NCBI GenBank assembly: GCA_905479515.1 | Contig: CAJQMX010000049.1 | Coordinates: 1-5,851, forward strand | Direction: 5' to 3' | DNA length: 5,851 nucleotides | Origin: an uncultured Parasphingopyxis sp. | GTDB lineage: Bacteria > Pseudomonadota > Alphaproteobacteria > Sphingomonadales > Sphingomonadaceae | Notes under the pieces: model-generated | Database searches by the model: none | What the model was told of the DNA's origin: nothing | Seen by the model: the letters and a program-made list of their open reading frames with translations, nothing else | Program-made: the position numbers and the translations under genes | Part shown: one piece after another, positions 1 to 5,707 of the stretch | Position numbering within the stretch: position 1 is the stretch's first letter | How the letters are laid out: each line of letters starts with the position of its first letter

Positions 1-628
1 GATGACCGTCTGGTACGCCGGATTCCGGGGTCGCGATGAAGCGCGTGCCCATGCACGCAATGTCTGCACCCAGCGCGAGGGCGCCAGCGATGCCGAGCCC
101 ATCGGCGATCCCTCCGGCGACGATCAGCGGGCCGTCAAACATCCGGCGGACAGCGGGAACAAAGGCAAAGGGCGTGATAAAACCGGTATGGCCGCCCGCG
201 CCTGCACAGGTCAGCATCAGCCCGTCCGCGCCGGATGCCAGCGCCTTTTCGGCATGGCGCATCGTGGTCACATCCTGGATGACCTTGCCGCCCCAGCCAT
301 GCACCCGGTCTATGATCAGGGCAGGATCGCCAAGGCTGGAAAGGATGAGCGGGGCGCGGTGTTTTTCGAGCAGATCGAGCTTGGCGGGGCCGGTGGGTTC
401 GGTGGCGATCCGGGCGGGCAGGTTGACGATGGGGGATGCGCCTTCAACATCGGCCAGCGCTTCCAGATAGGCTTCGAACTCCTCCATCGGCGTATAGGTG
501 CCGCCTTGCCAGCCGCCCAGAACGCCCGCCTTGCAACAGGCAACGGCGAGCGGCACGGCGCTGGCGATGGACATTGGCGCGCACATCAGGGGCAGGCGAA
601 GATTATCGAAAAGGCCGGGCTGGGTCAT
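1..628 (-). CDS. Nitronate monooxygenase-like flavoprotein, C-terminus cut by window edge
   Basis: FMN-dependent TIM-barrel enzyme of the nitronate monooxygenase / 2-nitropropane dioxygenase family, probably cytosolic (no signal peptide). The family oxidises alkyl nitronates, but some members have other substrates, so the reaction is inferred. The visible 209 residues begin MTQPGLFDNLRLPLMCAPMS, the usual first strand with the 'P-hydrophobic-x-APM' motif. The barrel continues through PIVNLP (about 77-82), LILSSLGDP (about 105-113), GKVIQDVTT (about 125), GADGLMLTC (133-141), and the family signature GGHTG at 145-149 with the likely catalytic His147. LIVAGGIADG and the phosphate-binding CMGTRFIATPES follow near the edge. 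Family members are usually 310-360 aa, so about one third is missing. The ATG at 628 fits the usual N-terminus but has no clear Shine-Dalgarno. An in-frame ATG at 661, inside an inverted repeat, would add 11 residues. It lies 102 bases downstream of the transpeptidase gene on the same strand. Confidence 0.9.
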   Translation of the reverse strand, partial: MTQPGLFDNLRLPLMCAPMSIASAVPLAVACCKAGVLGGWQGGTYTPMEEFEAYLEALADVEGASPIVNLPARIATEPTGPAKLDLLEKHRAPLILSSLGDPALIIDRVHGWGGKVIQDVTTMRHAEKALASGADGLMLTCAGAGGHTGFITPFAFVPAVRRMFDGPLIVAGGIADGLGIAGALALGADIACMGTRFIATPESGVPDGH

Positions 629-634
629 AATGGT

Positions 635-663
635 CCATGGTCTGTGAGTGGGACAGACCATGG
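635..663. promoter_or_regulatory. Perfect 11-bp inverted repeat in the leader of the flavoprotein gene
   Basis: CCATGGTCTGT (635-645) and ACAGACCATGG (653-663) are exact reverse complements separated by 7 nt. The repeat ends 6 nt before the ATG at 628. No T tract follows on either strand, so it does not look like an intrinsic terminator. It could be an operator for a dimeric repressor or a leader hairpin that controls initiation. Its presence is certain; its function is inferred. Confidence 0.6.
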
Positions 664-669
664 CGATGA

Positions 670-701
670 CATGGCGGCTGCCCGATTACCAGCCCGCCAT
701 G
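670..701. repeat. Second inverted repeat in the same gap
   Basis: CATGGCGG (670-677) and CCGCCATG (694-701) are perfect reverse complements. The stem can continue with CTG (678-680) pairing CAG (690-692) across a single bulged base, giving about 11 bp around a 9-nt loop. The right arm overlaps another copy of the CCATGGTC element (697-704) that also begins the neighbouring repeat. It may be part of a composite operator, or an RNA structure ending the upstream transpeptidase transcript. No U tract is present. Confidence 0.4.
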
Positions 702-730
702 GTCACTGAACTGCCTGGCTTTTGCGAAGC

Positions 731-1567
731 CTATCCCGGGTCGCGCCCATAGATATCGTTTAGATAGAGCAACTCGCCATCGGGCCCCGGCACGGCTGTG
801 AAATAGGTGATGTGTACCGGCACGGGCTGGGCCAGCGGCACGGTTCGTGTCTGGCCATCGGCCGCTCTCGCTTCCAGCTCGGCGCGGGTCATCCCGGCAA
901 GGCGCGCGGCAAAGCCCATCGCATCCTGCACGCGGATACAGCCATGGCTGAACGCGCGGGCCTGCTCATCGAACAGGTGGCGCGCGGGCGTGTCGTGCAG
1001 ATAGATGGCGTGCGGGTTCGGCATAACCAGCTTCATCCGGCCAAGGGCATTGCCCGGGCCGGGCCGCTGGCGATAGCTGCCGCCCGACACAACATAGCCG
1101 CGCCGCCGCGCCTCGGCAGGATTGTTGCGAACAAGCGCGGCAACGCTCTCACGAACAATGCTTTGCGGGATATACCAGGAGGGATTGAGGTTCACGCCGG
1201 TGACTTCTGCGCTGAACGAGACACTCGGCGTGCGCGGCCGGCCGACAATCACATCCCAGCGGGCAACAGGAACGCCATTTTCCCAAAGCACGACCTCTTG
1301 CGCCGGGACATTGACCAGAAGGTGGCGCTGGCCGAGCTGCGCTGGCAGGGCGCGCCAGCGATCGAGATTGGCGGCCAGAACAGCGCGGCGTGCCGGATTG
1401 GTCTCGGCCCCGTACGCGGCTTCAACAGCGGCGCGATAGGGATGCACCGGGCCATAGGAACGCGCCGTTACGACAACATCGTCTGGGCCCAGCCACTGGG
1501 CGCTCGCAGGCGCCGCAAATGGGGCAAGCAGGGCCGCCAGAGTCATGATTTTCAAAAGGAATCGCAT
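731..1567 (-). CDS. Secreted L,D-transpeptidase, compact YcbB/LdtD type (YkuD domain)
   Basis: Periplasmic peptidoglycan enzyme. L,D-transpeptidases make 3-3 cross-links or attach proteins to the wall through a catalytic cysteine and resist most classical beta-lactams. The 278-aa product starts with a signal peptide (MRFLLK, hydrophobic core, cleavage likely after APASA23). A short helical segment (about 40-75, with LAANLDRWRALP) precedes the YkuD domain at about 82-215. The active-site motif SHGCIR lies at 207-212 with Cys210, and a supporting His191 sits in IYLHDTP. The block GPGNALGRMKLVMPNPH (170-186) and the C-terminal PVPVHITYFTAV...NDIYGRD are typical of the YcbB branch rather than ErfK/YbiS. 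YcbB proteins are usually 500-600 aa with an N-terminal scaffold and peptidoglycan-binding domain; both are absent. The ATG at 1567 is chosen because the signal peptide begins there. A TTG at 1582 would add five residues. It diverges from the amidohydrolase gene. Confidence 0.92.
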   Translation of the reverse strand: MRFLLKIMTLAALLAPFAAPASAQWLGPDDVVVTARSYGPVHPYRAAVEAAYGAETNPARRAVLAANLDRWRALPAQLGQRHLLVNVPAQEVVLWENGVPVARWDVIVGRPRTPSVSFSAEVTGVNLNPSWYIPQSIVRESVAALVRNNPAEARRRGYVVSGGSYRQRPGPGNALGRMKLVMPNPHAIYLHDTPARHLFDEQARAFSHGCIRVQDAMGFAARLAGMTRAELEARAADGQTRTVPLAQPVPVHITYFTAVPGPDGELLYLNDIYGRDPG

Positions 1568-1738
1568 TGCAGCTTGGCACAATAGCCTGAATTGCCGGTC
1601 AAAACTATATGGTTAAGCCGGGCTTTATTCTGATGGACCGGCAGCATGCGTGCCGATCCCGGCCGTCATGCAGTTGACGTGCGCTCGTCCGGGTGAAAAA
1701 GATGGGATACCCAATTCGCTGCCTAAGGATCCTCCCCG
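1568..1738. other. Divergent intergenic region
   Basis: These 171 bases separate the divergently transcribed transpeptidase and amidohydrolase genes and must hold both promoters. An AT-rich patch with an imperfect dyad, AACTATATGGTT (1603-1614), lies near the transpeptidase. TTGACC (minus strand, 1602-1597) and TTGACG (plus strand, 1674-1679) resemble -35 boxes, but neither has a convincing -10 at normal spacing. No exact promoter is called. Confidence 0.4.
1725..1729 (+). promoter_or_regulatory. Ribosome binding site of the amidohydrolase
   Basis: AAGGA lies 9 nt upstream of the ATG at 1739. It supports that start, which also gives a well-formed signal peptide. Confidence 0.65.
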
Positions 1739-3751
1739 ATGCTCAAATATCTCCTGCTCGCCACCGTGGCCTTCGCCGCTCCTGCTGCTGCCGAAATGCG
1801 CGAATATCGGGTGCTGTCCGGCGGCAATGATATTGGCCATCTGAATGCGGATGTAGAGGCCGAGCGGGTGATCATCGATTATGATTACAAGAATAACGGC
1901 CGCGGCCCGACTATCGCGGAAACGATCACGCTTGATGCAAATGGCTTGCCGACGGGCTGGACGGTGGAGGGCGCGACGACCTTCGGCAACCGGGTCGACG
2001 AGACATTCAGCCGGGCGGACGGCAATGCGAGCTGGCGCGATGCGACGGGGGATGGCGCGGCCGATGCGTCTGAGGCGCAATTCTATATCCCGCAAGGCGG
2101 CAGCCCATGGACGCTGGCATTGCTGGCCCGCGCGCTGCTGGCTGACGATGATCACAGCTTCGCCGTTTTGCCGGGCGGCACCGCGAGCCTGGCGCCGCAT
2201 GGCACCTCGACCTTTGAAGGGCCGGATGGTCCGGTAGAGGCGACGACCTATGAGATTTCCGGGCTGGACCTCAATCCAAGCTATGTGATGCTTGATACGC
2301 ATGGCGTGCTCTTTGCCGTGGCAAGCCCCCGCTTTGCGATCATCCGCACCGGCTATGAAGCCGCCGATGCCCAGTTGCGCGACACTGCACAATCGCTTTC
2401 GACCGAGCGATTTGTGCGCATACAGGCAGAATCAGCGCGCAATTTTGATGGGCCTGTCCGGGTTCAGAATGTGATGGTGTTCAATACGGAAACCATGGTC
2501 CGCGAAGGACCTTTTGACGTGGTCTGGTATGGCGAGCGGATCAGCAGCGTGCAGCCCAATGGTTCGCCGGTGACCGAAGGCGAAACGGTGATCGACGGGG
2601 CAGGCGGCACGCTGGTTCCCGGCATGTATGAAATGCACGGCCATATTTCGCAGAATGTCGCGCTGCTGAACATTGCCGCCGGGATTACTTCGGTGCGCGA
2701 TATGGGCAATGAGACGGATGTGCTCGAAGGCCTGATAGACCGAATTGCGGACGGCACGATTGCCGGGCCGCGCATCACCCGCAGCGGCTTCATCGAAGGG
2801 CTAAGCGAGTTCAGCTCGCAAACCGGGGAACTTGTATCGACCGAGGAAGAGGCACTGGACCAGGTGCGCTGGTATGCGGCGCGCGGTTTCCATCAGGTGA
2901 AGCTCTATAATTCGATGACGCCGGAATGGGCGCCGGCGCTTGCCGACGAGGCCCACCGGCTGGGGATGCGGGTTGCCGGGCATGTTCCCGCTTTCTCAAA
3001 CGCTGATGCGATGATCGAAGCCGGGTTTGACGAACTGACCCATATCAACCAGGTCGCGCTTGGCTGGATATTGGAAGAGGGCGAAGACACGCGCAACCTG
3101 TTGCGCCTTACCGCGCTTGACCGGCTGCCCGCACTCGATCTTTCCAGCGCGCCCGTACAGCATACGCTCGATCTGATGGTCGAAAATGGCGTCGGGCTCG
3201 ATCCGACCGTTACCATTCACGAATCCTTTCTGCTGGGCCGTAACGGAGAGGTCTCACCGGGTTTCAGAGCTATCTTTGATCACATGCCGATTGGCGAGCA
3301 GCGTAGCCTGAGAGAAGGCTGGGTGGATCTTACCGTTCCTGGTCAGGACGAAAAATATCGCGGCGCGTTCGATCAGATTGTCGCCACGCTGCAAATGATG
3401 CGTGAACGCGGTATCCTGCTGGTGCCGGGCACCGATATGGGCGGCTCCTTCGCCTATCACAGAGAGCTCGAGCTGTTCGAACGGATCGGCTATTCGGCTC
3501 CCGAAGTGCTACGCATCGCATCGCTTGGCATGGCTGAATATCTTGGCCAGGACGAGGATCTGGGCTCGATCGACCATGGCAAATATGCTGATTTCTTCCT
3601 CATCCCGGGCGATCCAACCACCGATCTCGGGGCGATCCGGAATATATCCATGGTGGTGGCCAATGGGACGGTCTATTTTCCGAGCGATATCTATCCGCAT
3701 TTCGGGATCCGCCCCTTTGCGGATGCACCAGCGGTGACTGAGGCGGATTAG
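1739..3751 (+). CDS. Secreted metal-dependent amidohydrolase with extra N-terminal domain
   Basis: Periplasmic or secreted hydrolase of the amidohydrolase superfamily (imidazolonepropionase/prolidase-like branch, COG1228 type). Substrate unknown; relatives cut cyclic amides or Xaa-Pro and related dipeptides. The 670-aa product has a signal peptide (MLKYLLLATVAFAAPAAA, cleavage about residue 19). Next comes a region of about 215 residues (20-235) predicted mostly beta, with NNGRGP at 52-57, that I do not recognise. The catalytic part starts near 240 with the small beta-sandwich (VQNVMVFN, GERISSV, VIDGAGGTLVPGM). Its metal-site residues are all visible: His300 and His302 (HGH), Lys388 (QVKLYNS), His415 (AGHVPAF), His435 (ELTHINQ) and Asp566 (PGTDMGG). 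The C-terminal LGSIDHGKYADFFLIPGDP (608-626) and ISMVVANGTVY are typical of the family end. Most relatives are 400-480 aa, so the N-terminal domain is the odd feature. An intact active site argues for a working enzyme. Confidence 0.9.
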   Translation: MLKYLLLATVAFAAPAAAEMREYRVLSGGNDIGHLNADVEAERVIIDYDYKNNGRGPTIAETITLDANGLPTGWTVEGATTFGNRVDETFSRADGNASWRDATGDGAADASEAQFYIPQGGSPWTLALLARALLADDDHSFAVLPGGTASLAPHGTSTFEGPDGPVEATTYEISGLDLNPSYVMLDTHGVLFAVASPRFAIIRTGYEAADAQLRDTAQSLSTERFVRIQAESARNFDGPVRVQNVMVFNTETMVREGPFDVVWYGERISSVQPNGSPVTEGETVIDGAGGTLVPGMYEMHGHISQNVALLNIAAGITSVRDMGNETDVLEGLIDRIADGTIAGPRITRSGFIEGLSEFSSQTGELVSTEEEALDQVRWYAARGFHQVKLYNSMTPEWAPALADEAHRLGMRVAGHVPAFSNADAMIEAGFDELTHINQVALGWILEEGEDTRNLLRLTALDRLPALDLSSAPVQHTLDLMVENGVGLDPTVTIHESFLLGRNGEVSPGFRAIFDHMPIGEQRSLREGWVDLTVPGQDEKYRGAFDQIVATLQMMRERGILLVPGTDMGGSFAYHRELELFERIGYSAPEVLRIASLGMAEYLGQDEDLGSIDHGKYADFFLIPGDPTTDLGAIRNISMVVANGTVYFPSDIYPHFGIRPFADAPAVTEAD

Positions 3752-3785
3752 GGGGGCTTTTCTTCTGCCAGCGCGGGTTCATTGG

Positions 3786-3802
3786 CCCGGTTAGAGGCCG
3801 GG
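3786..3802. terminator. Possible hairpin at the convergent gene end
   Basis: CCCGG (3786-3790) pairs with CCGGG (3798-3802) around a 7-nt loop that contains the PilZ stop codon. TTGTTCC follows on the plus strand. The amidohydrolase and PilZ genes converge here, leaving only 39 bases between stops, so a terminator is expected. The stem is short and the T tract poor. Confidence 0.25.
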
Positions 3803-4180
3803 TTGTTCCGCACTTGCCTGGGTTTCCTGGCCCGAGACTTTAACCGTTCCAGCGCGGTTGGAATTCCAGTCCGACTGCGAAAGAACGCGGAATTCTTCGT
3901 CGGTCAGCGGTGTTACGAATTCGCATCCGGCATAATATCCATCCATCCAGACAACCTTTGCGCCGATAAGCGGCAGTCCGGCAAAATCCAGATAGATCAG
4001 GTTATGAATTTTCGTGTGGACGGATGCGTCAAGCTGGCAGCCCCTTCGTGAGAGGTTGCTGACCTGGACACGGCTCGGTCGCTTCTCGAAAGAATGCGCC
4101 CGGGCATTCATTTCGAGATCACGGCGATCACCTGCACGTCTTTCGCCTCCTGCAAAGGCGAGCATTTCATTCTTGTACAT
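3791..4180 (-). CDS. Single-domain PilZ protein, predicted c-di-GMP receptor
   Basis: Small cytosolic protein of 129 aa made almost entirely of one PilZ domain, the common receptor fold for the second messenger cyclic di-GMP. Both ligand-binding motifs are intact: the arginine motif RRAGDRR (14-20, containing RxxxR) and NLSRRG (42-47), which matches (D/N)xSxxG at the start of the barrel. Beta strands follow through QLDASV, LIYLDFAG, IGAKVVWMDGYYAGCEFV (72-89), which is the usual end of the domain. The last 30 residues (about 100-129) are polar and probably disordered. It has no output domain, so it should act by binding a partner, and the neighbours do not reveal which. The ATG at 4180 follows a G-run that can act as ribosome binding site. 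It converges with the amidohydrolase gene and lies downstream of pspC on the same strand after a gap of 116 bases, so it probably has its own promoter. Confidence 0.88.
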   Translation of the reverse strand: MYKNEMLAFAGGERRAGDRRDLEMNARAHSFEKRPSRVQVSNLSRRGCQLDASVHTKIHNLIYLDFAGLPLIGAKVVWMDGYYAGCEFVTPLTDEEFRVLSQSDWNSNRAGTVKVSGQETQASAEQPGL

Positions 4181-4190
4181 GCGTGTTTTT

Positions 4191-4209
4191 CCCCCCGGAA
4201 AACTCGGGG
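4191..4209 (-). promoter_or_regulatory. Leader hairpin overlapping the PilZ ribosome binding region
   Basis: On the minus strand CCCCG (4209-4205) can pair with CGGGG (4197-4193) around a 7-nt loop. The G-run at 4196-4191, the only Shine-Dalgarno-like element for the PilZ start, lies 10 nt before the ATG and is mostly inside the 3' arm. Pairing would hide it from the ribosome. The stem is only 5 bp, though all G-C. The pairing is visible; translational control is inferred. Confidence 0.35.
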
Positions 4210-4296
4210 TAATATTGGCATGTCACCGTTAAAAACCCGCTAATGCTGTCTAACGTTCGGGAAACGCTCAGATTATCGATCTCATGGGCTTGGTTT

Positions 4297-4626
4297 CTAG
4301 CGCAGCGCGTCGATTTCACGGGCAAGGGCGCTGTCGCGATAGCCGATCAGCCGGTCCGATTCGGATAGATATCGACTGCTGTCAGAGGCGAGATACCGGG
4401 ACCGGGTGGAACGGGATGCCTGATGGTTCTTGCGAGCCCGGCTAAGGCCCCAACCGGCAACCAGATAGATCGGAATGACCCAGCCGGTCACGAATAGTGT
4501 CAGCGCGATGGTCGAAACGCGGACCCAGATGGCTTGCACGCCCATCGAGTTGGCGATCGCGGCGCATACGCCAAGCAATTTGCGATCCTGGCGAACGATT
4601 GCGTTTCTTGAGCTGCTATATCCCAT
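4297..4626 (-). CDS. pspC: Phage shock protein C-like membrane protein
   Basis: Inner-membrane PspC-domain protein of 109 aa. In enterobacteria PspC works with PspB to sense envelope stress and release PspF from PspA. The domain spans about 10-63: RQDRKLLGVCAAIANSMGV is the conserved 'R-x(4)-GVCAGLA' region, followed by VRVSTIALTLF and one hydrophobic membrane segment (about 38-61, through GWVIPIYLVAGWGL). The remaining 45 residues are charged and Ser/Arg-rich (SRSTRSRYLASDSSRYLSES) and unlike the leucine-zipper tail of E. coli PspC. The start is fixed by AGGAG 7 nt upstream. The gene begins 23 bases after the pspA stop and is last in the operon. No pspB-like gene lies between. Confidence 0.9.
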   Translation of the reverse strand: MGYSSSRNAIVRQDRKLLGVCAAIANSMGVQAIWVRVSTIALTLFVTGWVIPIYLVAGWGLSRARKNHQASRSTRSRYLASDSSRYLSESDRLIGYRDSALAREIDALR

Positions 4627-4633
4627 GTCTTCT

Positions 4634-4638
4634 CTCCT
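4634..4638 (-). promoter_or_regulatory. pspC ribosome binding site
   Basis: AGGAG on the minus strand, 7 nt before the pspC ATG, in the short gap after pspA. It gives pspC independent initiation within the operon transcript. Confidence 0.75.
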
Positions 4639-4649
4639 GTCTGGATGGC

Positions 4650-5393
4650 CTAGCTGGCCGATGATTTCTTCATTGCGGCAAGTTCCGCGTCGACTTTCGC
4701 ATTCAGCTTACGGTCCTGCGCGGCATATTCTGCATCGTCATATCCGATGGCTGCGGCGTCAGCATGGCCTTCGGCTTCGTCCACTTTCCGTTCGAGATCG
4801 TCGAAGCGGGTAAAGGCATCCTGCACGGCGCCGCCGTTCAGCAATTCCCGAAGGCGAATGCTGCTTTCGGCGGATTCCAGCCTTGCGCGGATGTTGCTGC
4901 GGCGTGTGCAGGCTTCGCTGAGCTTAGCCTGCAGCCGGGAAATATCTGTATGGTTGGCATTAAGCGCTTTATCGAGCGTGGCGACTTCATGATCGAGCTC
5001 TGTGACCCGTGCGTCGGCCTTGTTTTTTTCAATCAATGCCTGGCGCGCCAGATCGTCGCGATCACGGCTGATCGCCAGTTCGGCCTTTTCGTGCCAATTC
5101 TCTGACATCGTCCGCAGCGCGCCCTGTGCGGCCTGCAATTCCTTGAGGTCCGCAATCGTCCGCGCGGTTGAGGCGCGAACATGGACGAGCGTCTCTTCCA
5201 TTTCGATGATGATCATCCGGATCATCTGTTCGGGCTCTGGGCTGTGATCGAGCATGTCGGCCAGATTGGCGGCGAGGATATCGCGCATCCGAGAGAAGAG
5301 CCGCGCGCCCTGGCTGCGGATCTGGATCTGGCCATAGTCACCCGCCCGAGCCGGTGCCGATGTGATCGGATCAAGGTCGAGACGGGTGGCCAT
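4650..5393 (-). CDS. pspA: Phage shock protein A (PspA/IM30 family)
   Basis: Peripheral inner-membrane protein of the ESCRT-III-like PspA/IM30/Vipp1 family. It stabilises damaged membranes and, in classical systems, inhibits the sigma-54 activator PspF. The 247-aa product has the family hallmarks. LFSRMRDILAANLADML (32-48) corresponds to the N-terminal amphipathic helix. EQMIRMIIIEMEETLVHVR (55-73) follows, then the WHEKAELAISRDRDDLARQA motif (100-119). Long coiled-coil helices run to about 205 (FTRFDDLERKVDEAEGHADA at 194-213). Family members normally begin right at the amphipathic helix, but here about 31 extra residues (MATRLDLDPITSAPARAG and on) precede it, and no in-frame start lies closer before the helix. 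The ATG at 5393 overlaps the stop of the upstream mini-protein (TAATG) and has no clear Shine-Dalgarno, so translation is probably coupled. Confidence 0.93.
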   Translation of the reverse strand: MATRLDLDPITSAPARAGDYGQIQIRSQGARLFSRMRDILAANLADMLDHSPEPEQMIRMIIIEMEETLVHVRASTARTIADLKELQAAQGALRTMSENWHEKAELAISRDRDDLARQALIEKNKADARVTELDHEVATLDKALNANHTDISRLQAKLSEACTRRSNIRARLESAESSIRLRELLNGGAVQDAFTRFDDLERKVDEAEGHADAAAIGYDDAEYAAQDRKLNAKVDAELAAMKKSSAS

Positions 5394-5554
5394 TAGGCTG
5401 CATTCTGCTGGGTTGCGGTCTGGGCGAACTGGGTCTGCACTGCAGAACCACCGGCCTGAACCGGGCCGACCGTGCCGAGGATGCACATTGTTGAAACGGC
5501 AGCGGCTGCTACCGTGGCGAAGAAGCGTTGTTGGATGCTATTCTGTCTGTTCAT
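5393..5554 (-). CDS. 53-aa secreted mini-protein, first gene of the psp operon
   Basis: Unrecognised small exported protein. The 53 residues begin MNRQNSIQQRFF, then a hydrophobic core (ATVAAAAVSTMCILGTVG) and a likely signal peptidase I site after PVQA34. That leaves a mature tail of about 19 residues rich in Gln, Thr and Ala (GGSAVQTQFAQTATQQNAA). There is no lipobox, and the Cys at 24 is inside the hydrophobic core. A strong ribosome binding site (AGGAG, 7 nt before ATG) fixes the start, and a sigma-54 promoter lies upstream. Its TAA overlaps the pspA ATG by one base, so it is co-transcribed with and probably coupled to pspA. It could be a functional periplasmic peptide, an uncleaved membrane peptide taking PspB's place, or mainly a leader that sets pspA translation. 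The sequence does not decide between these. Confidence 0.75.
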   Translation of the reverse strand: MNRQNSIQQRFFATVAAAAVSTMCILGTVGPVQAGGSAVQTQFAQTATQQNAA

Positions 5555-5561
5555 TTTCGGT

Positions 5562-5566
5562 CTCCT
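5562..5566 (-). promoter_or_regulatory. Ribosome binding site of the mini-protein
   Basis: AGGAG on the minus strand, 7 nt before the ATG at 5554. It is the best Shine-Dalgarno at the start of the operon and the main argument that the 53-aa frame is translated. Confidence 0.75.
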
Positions 5567-5617
5567 GAACCTTGGCCTTGTCAATGTTCCGACCTGTGTC
5601 GGTAACGCCAATAGCTA

Positions 5618-5633
5618 TGCAGGAGCCGTGCCA
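5618..5633 (-). promoter_or_regulatory. Sigma-54 (-24/-12) promoter of the psp operon
   Basis: Reading the minus strand, TGGCAC (5633-5628) is followed by GGCTC and CTGCA (5622-5618). This matches the RpoN consensus TGGCACG-N4-TTGCW with one mismatch, and GG and GC are exactly 10 nt apart. The predicted start is near 5607, giving a leader of about 53 nt before the mini-protein ATG. Sigma-54 control of pspA by PspF is established in enterobacteria, so both position and type fit. No competing sigma-70 promoter was obvious. Confidence 0.8.
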
Positions 5634-5654
5634 GAATCGAGAAATGGCCGATTC
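5634..5654. repeat. Small inverted repeat just upstream of the -24 box
   Basis: GAATCG (5634-5639) and CGATTC (5649-5654) are perfect reverse complements 9 nt apart, abutting the -24 element. It may be a protein site or chance; 6-bp arms are weak evidence. Confidence 0.3.
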
Positions 5655-5707
5655 ACAGCGGGTTAGGGAGTCTCGAACGGGATTTTACGCCGAATTATCG
5701 CGCATTA

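Noticed and set aside
2..709. 235-codon open frame on the plus strand
   Set aside because: It lies antisense to the nitronate monooxygenase, whose conserved motifs fix the coding strand; the plus-strand translation is low-complexity Gly/Arg/Ala typical of GC-rich shadow frames.
1568..1582. TTG start adding five residues to the transpeptidase
   Set aside because: The ATG at 1567 gives a normal signal peptide (MRFLLK then a hydrophobic core), and no ribosome binding site favours the TTG.
812..1585. 257-codon open frame on the plus strand
   Set aside because: It is antisense to the transpeptidase, which has a signal peptide and the SHGCIR motif. The plus-strand product has no recognisable feature.
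1674..1702. TTGACG as the amidohydrolase -35 box
   Set aside because: At 16-18 nt spacing there is only an A-rich run (AAAAAGA), no recognisable -10, so the promoter position stays open.
1625..2392. 255-codon open frame on the minus strand
   Set aside because: It is antisense to the amidohydrolase N-terminal region and spans its promoter and ribosome binding site; the product is Arg/Ala/Gly-rich without motifs.
4219..4250. Terminator after pspC (CCCG...CGGG then T run on the minus strand)
   Set aside because: The stem is 4 bp around an 18-nt loop with no inner pairing; too weak to call despite the T run.
5394..5486. Longer PspA start at 5486
   Set aside because: The extra residues overlap the mini-protein frame, are Pro/Arg/Gly-rich and resemble no PspA; the ATG at 5393 sits exactly at a TAATG overlap.
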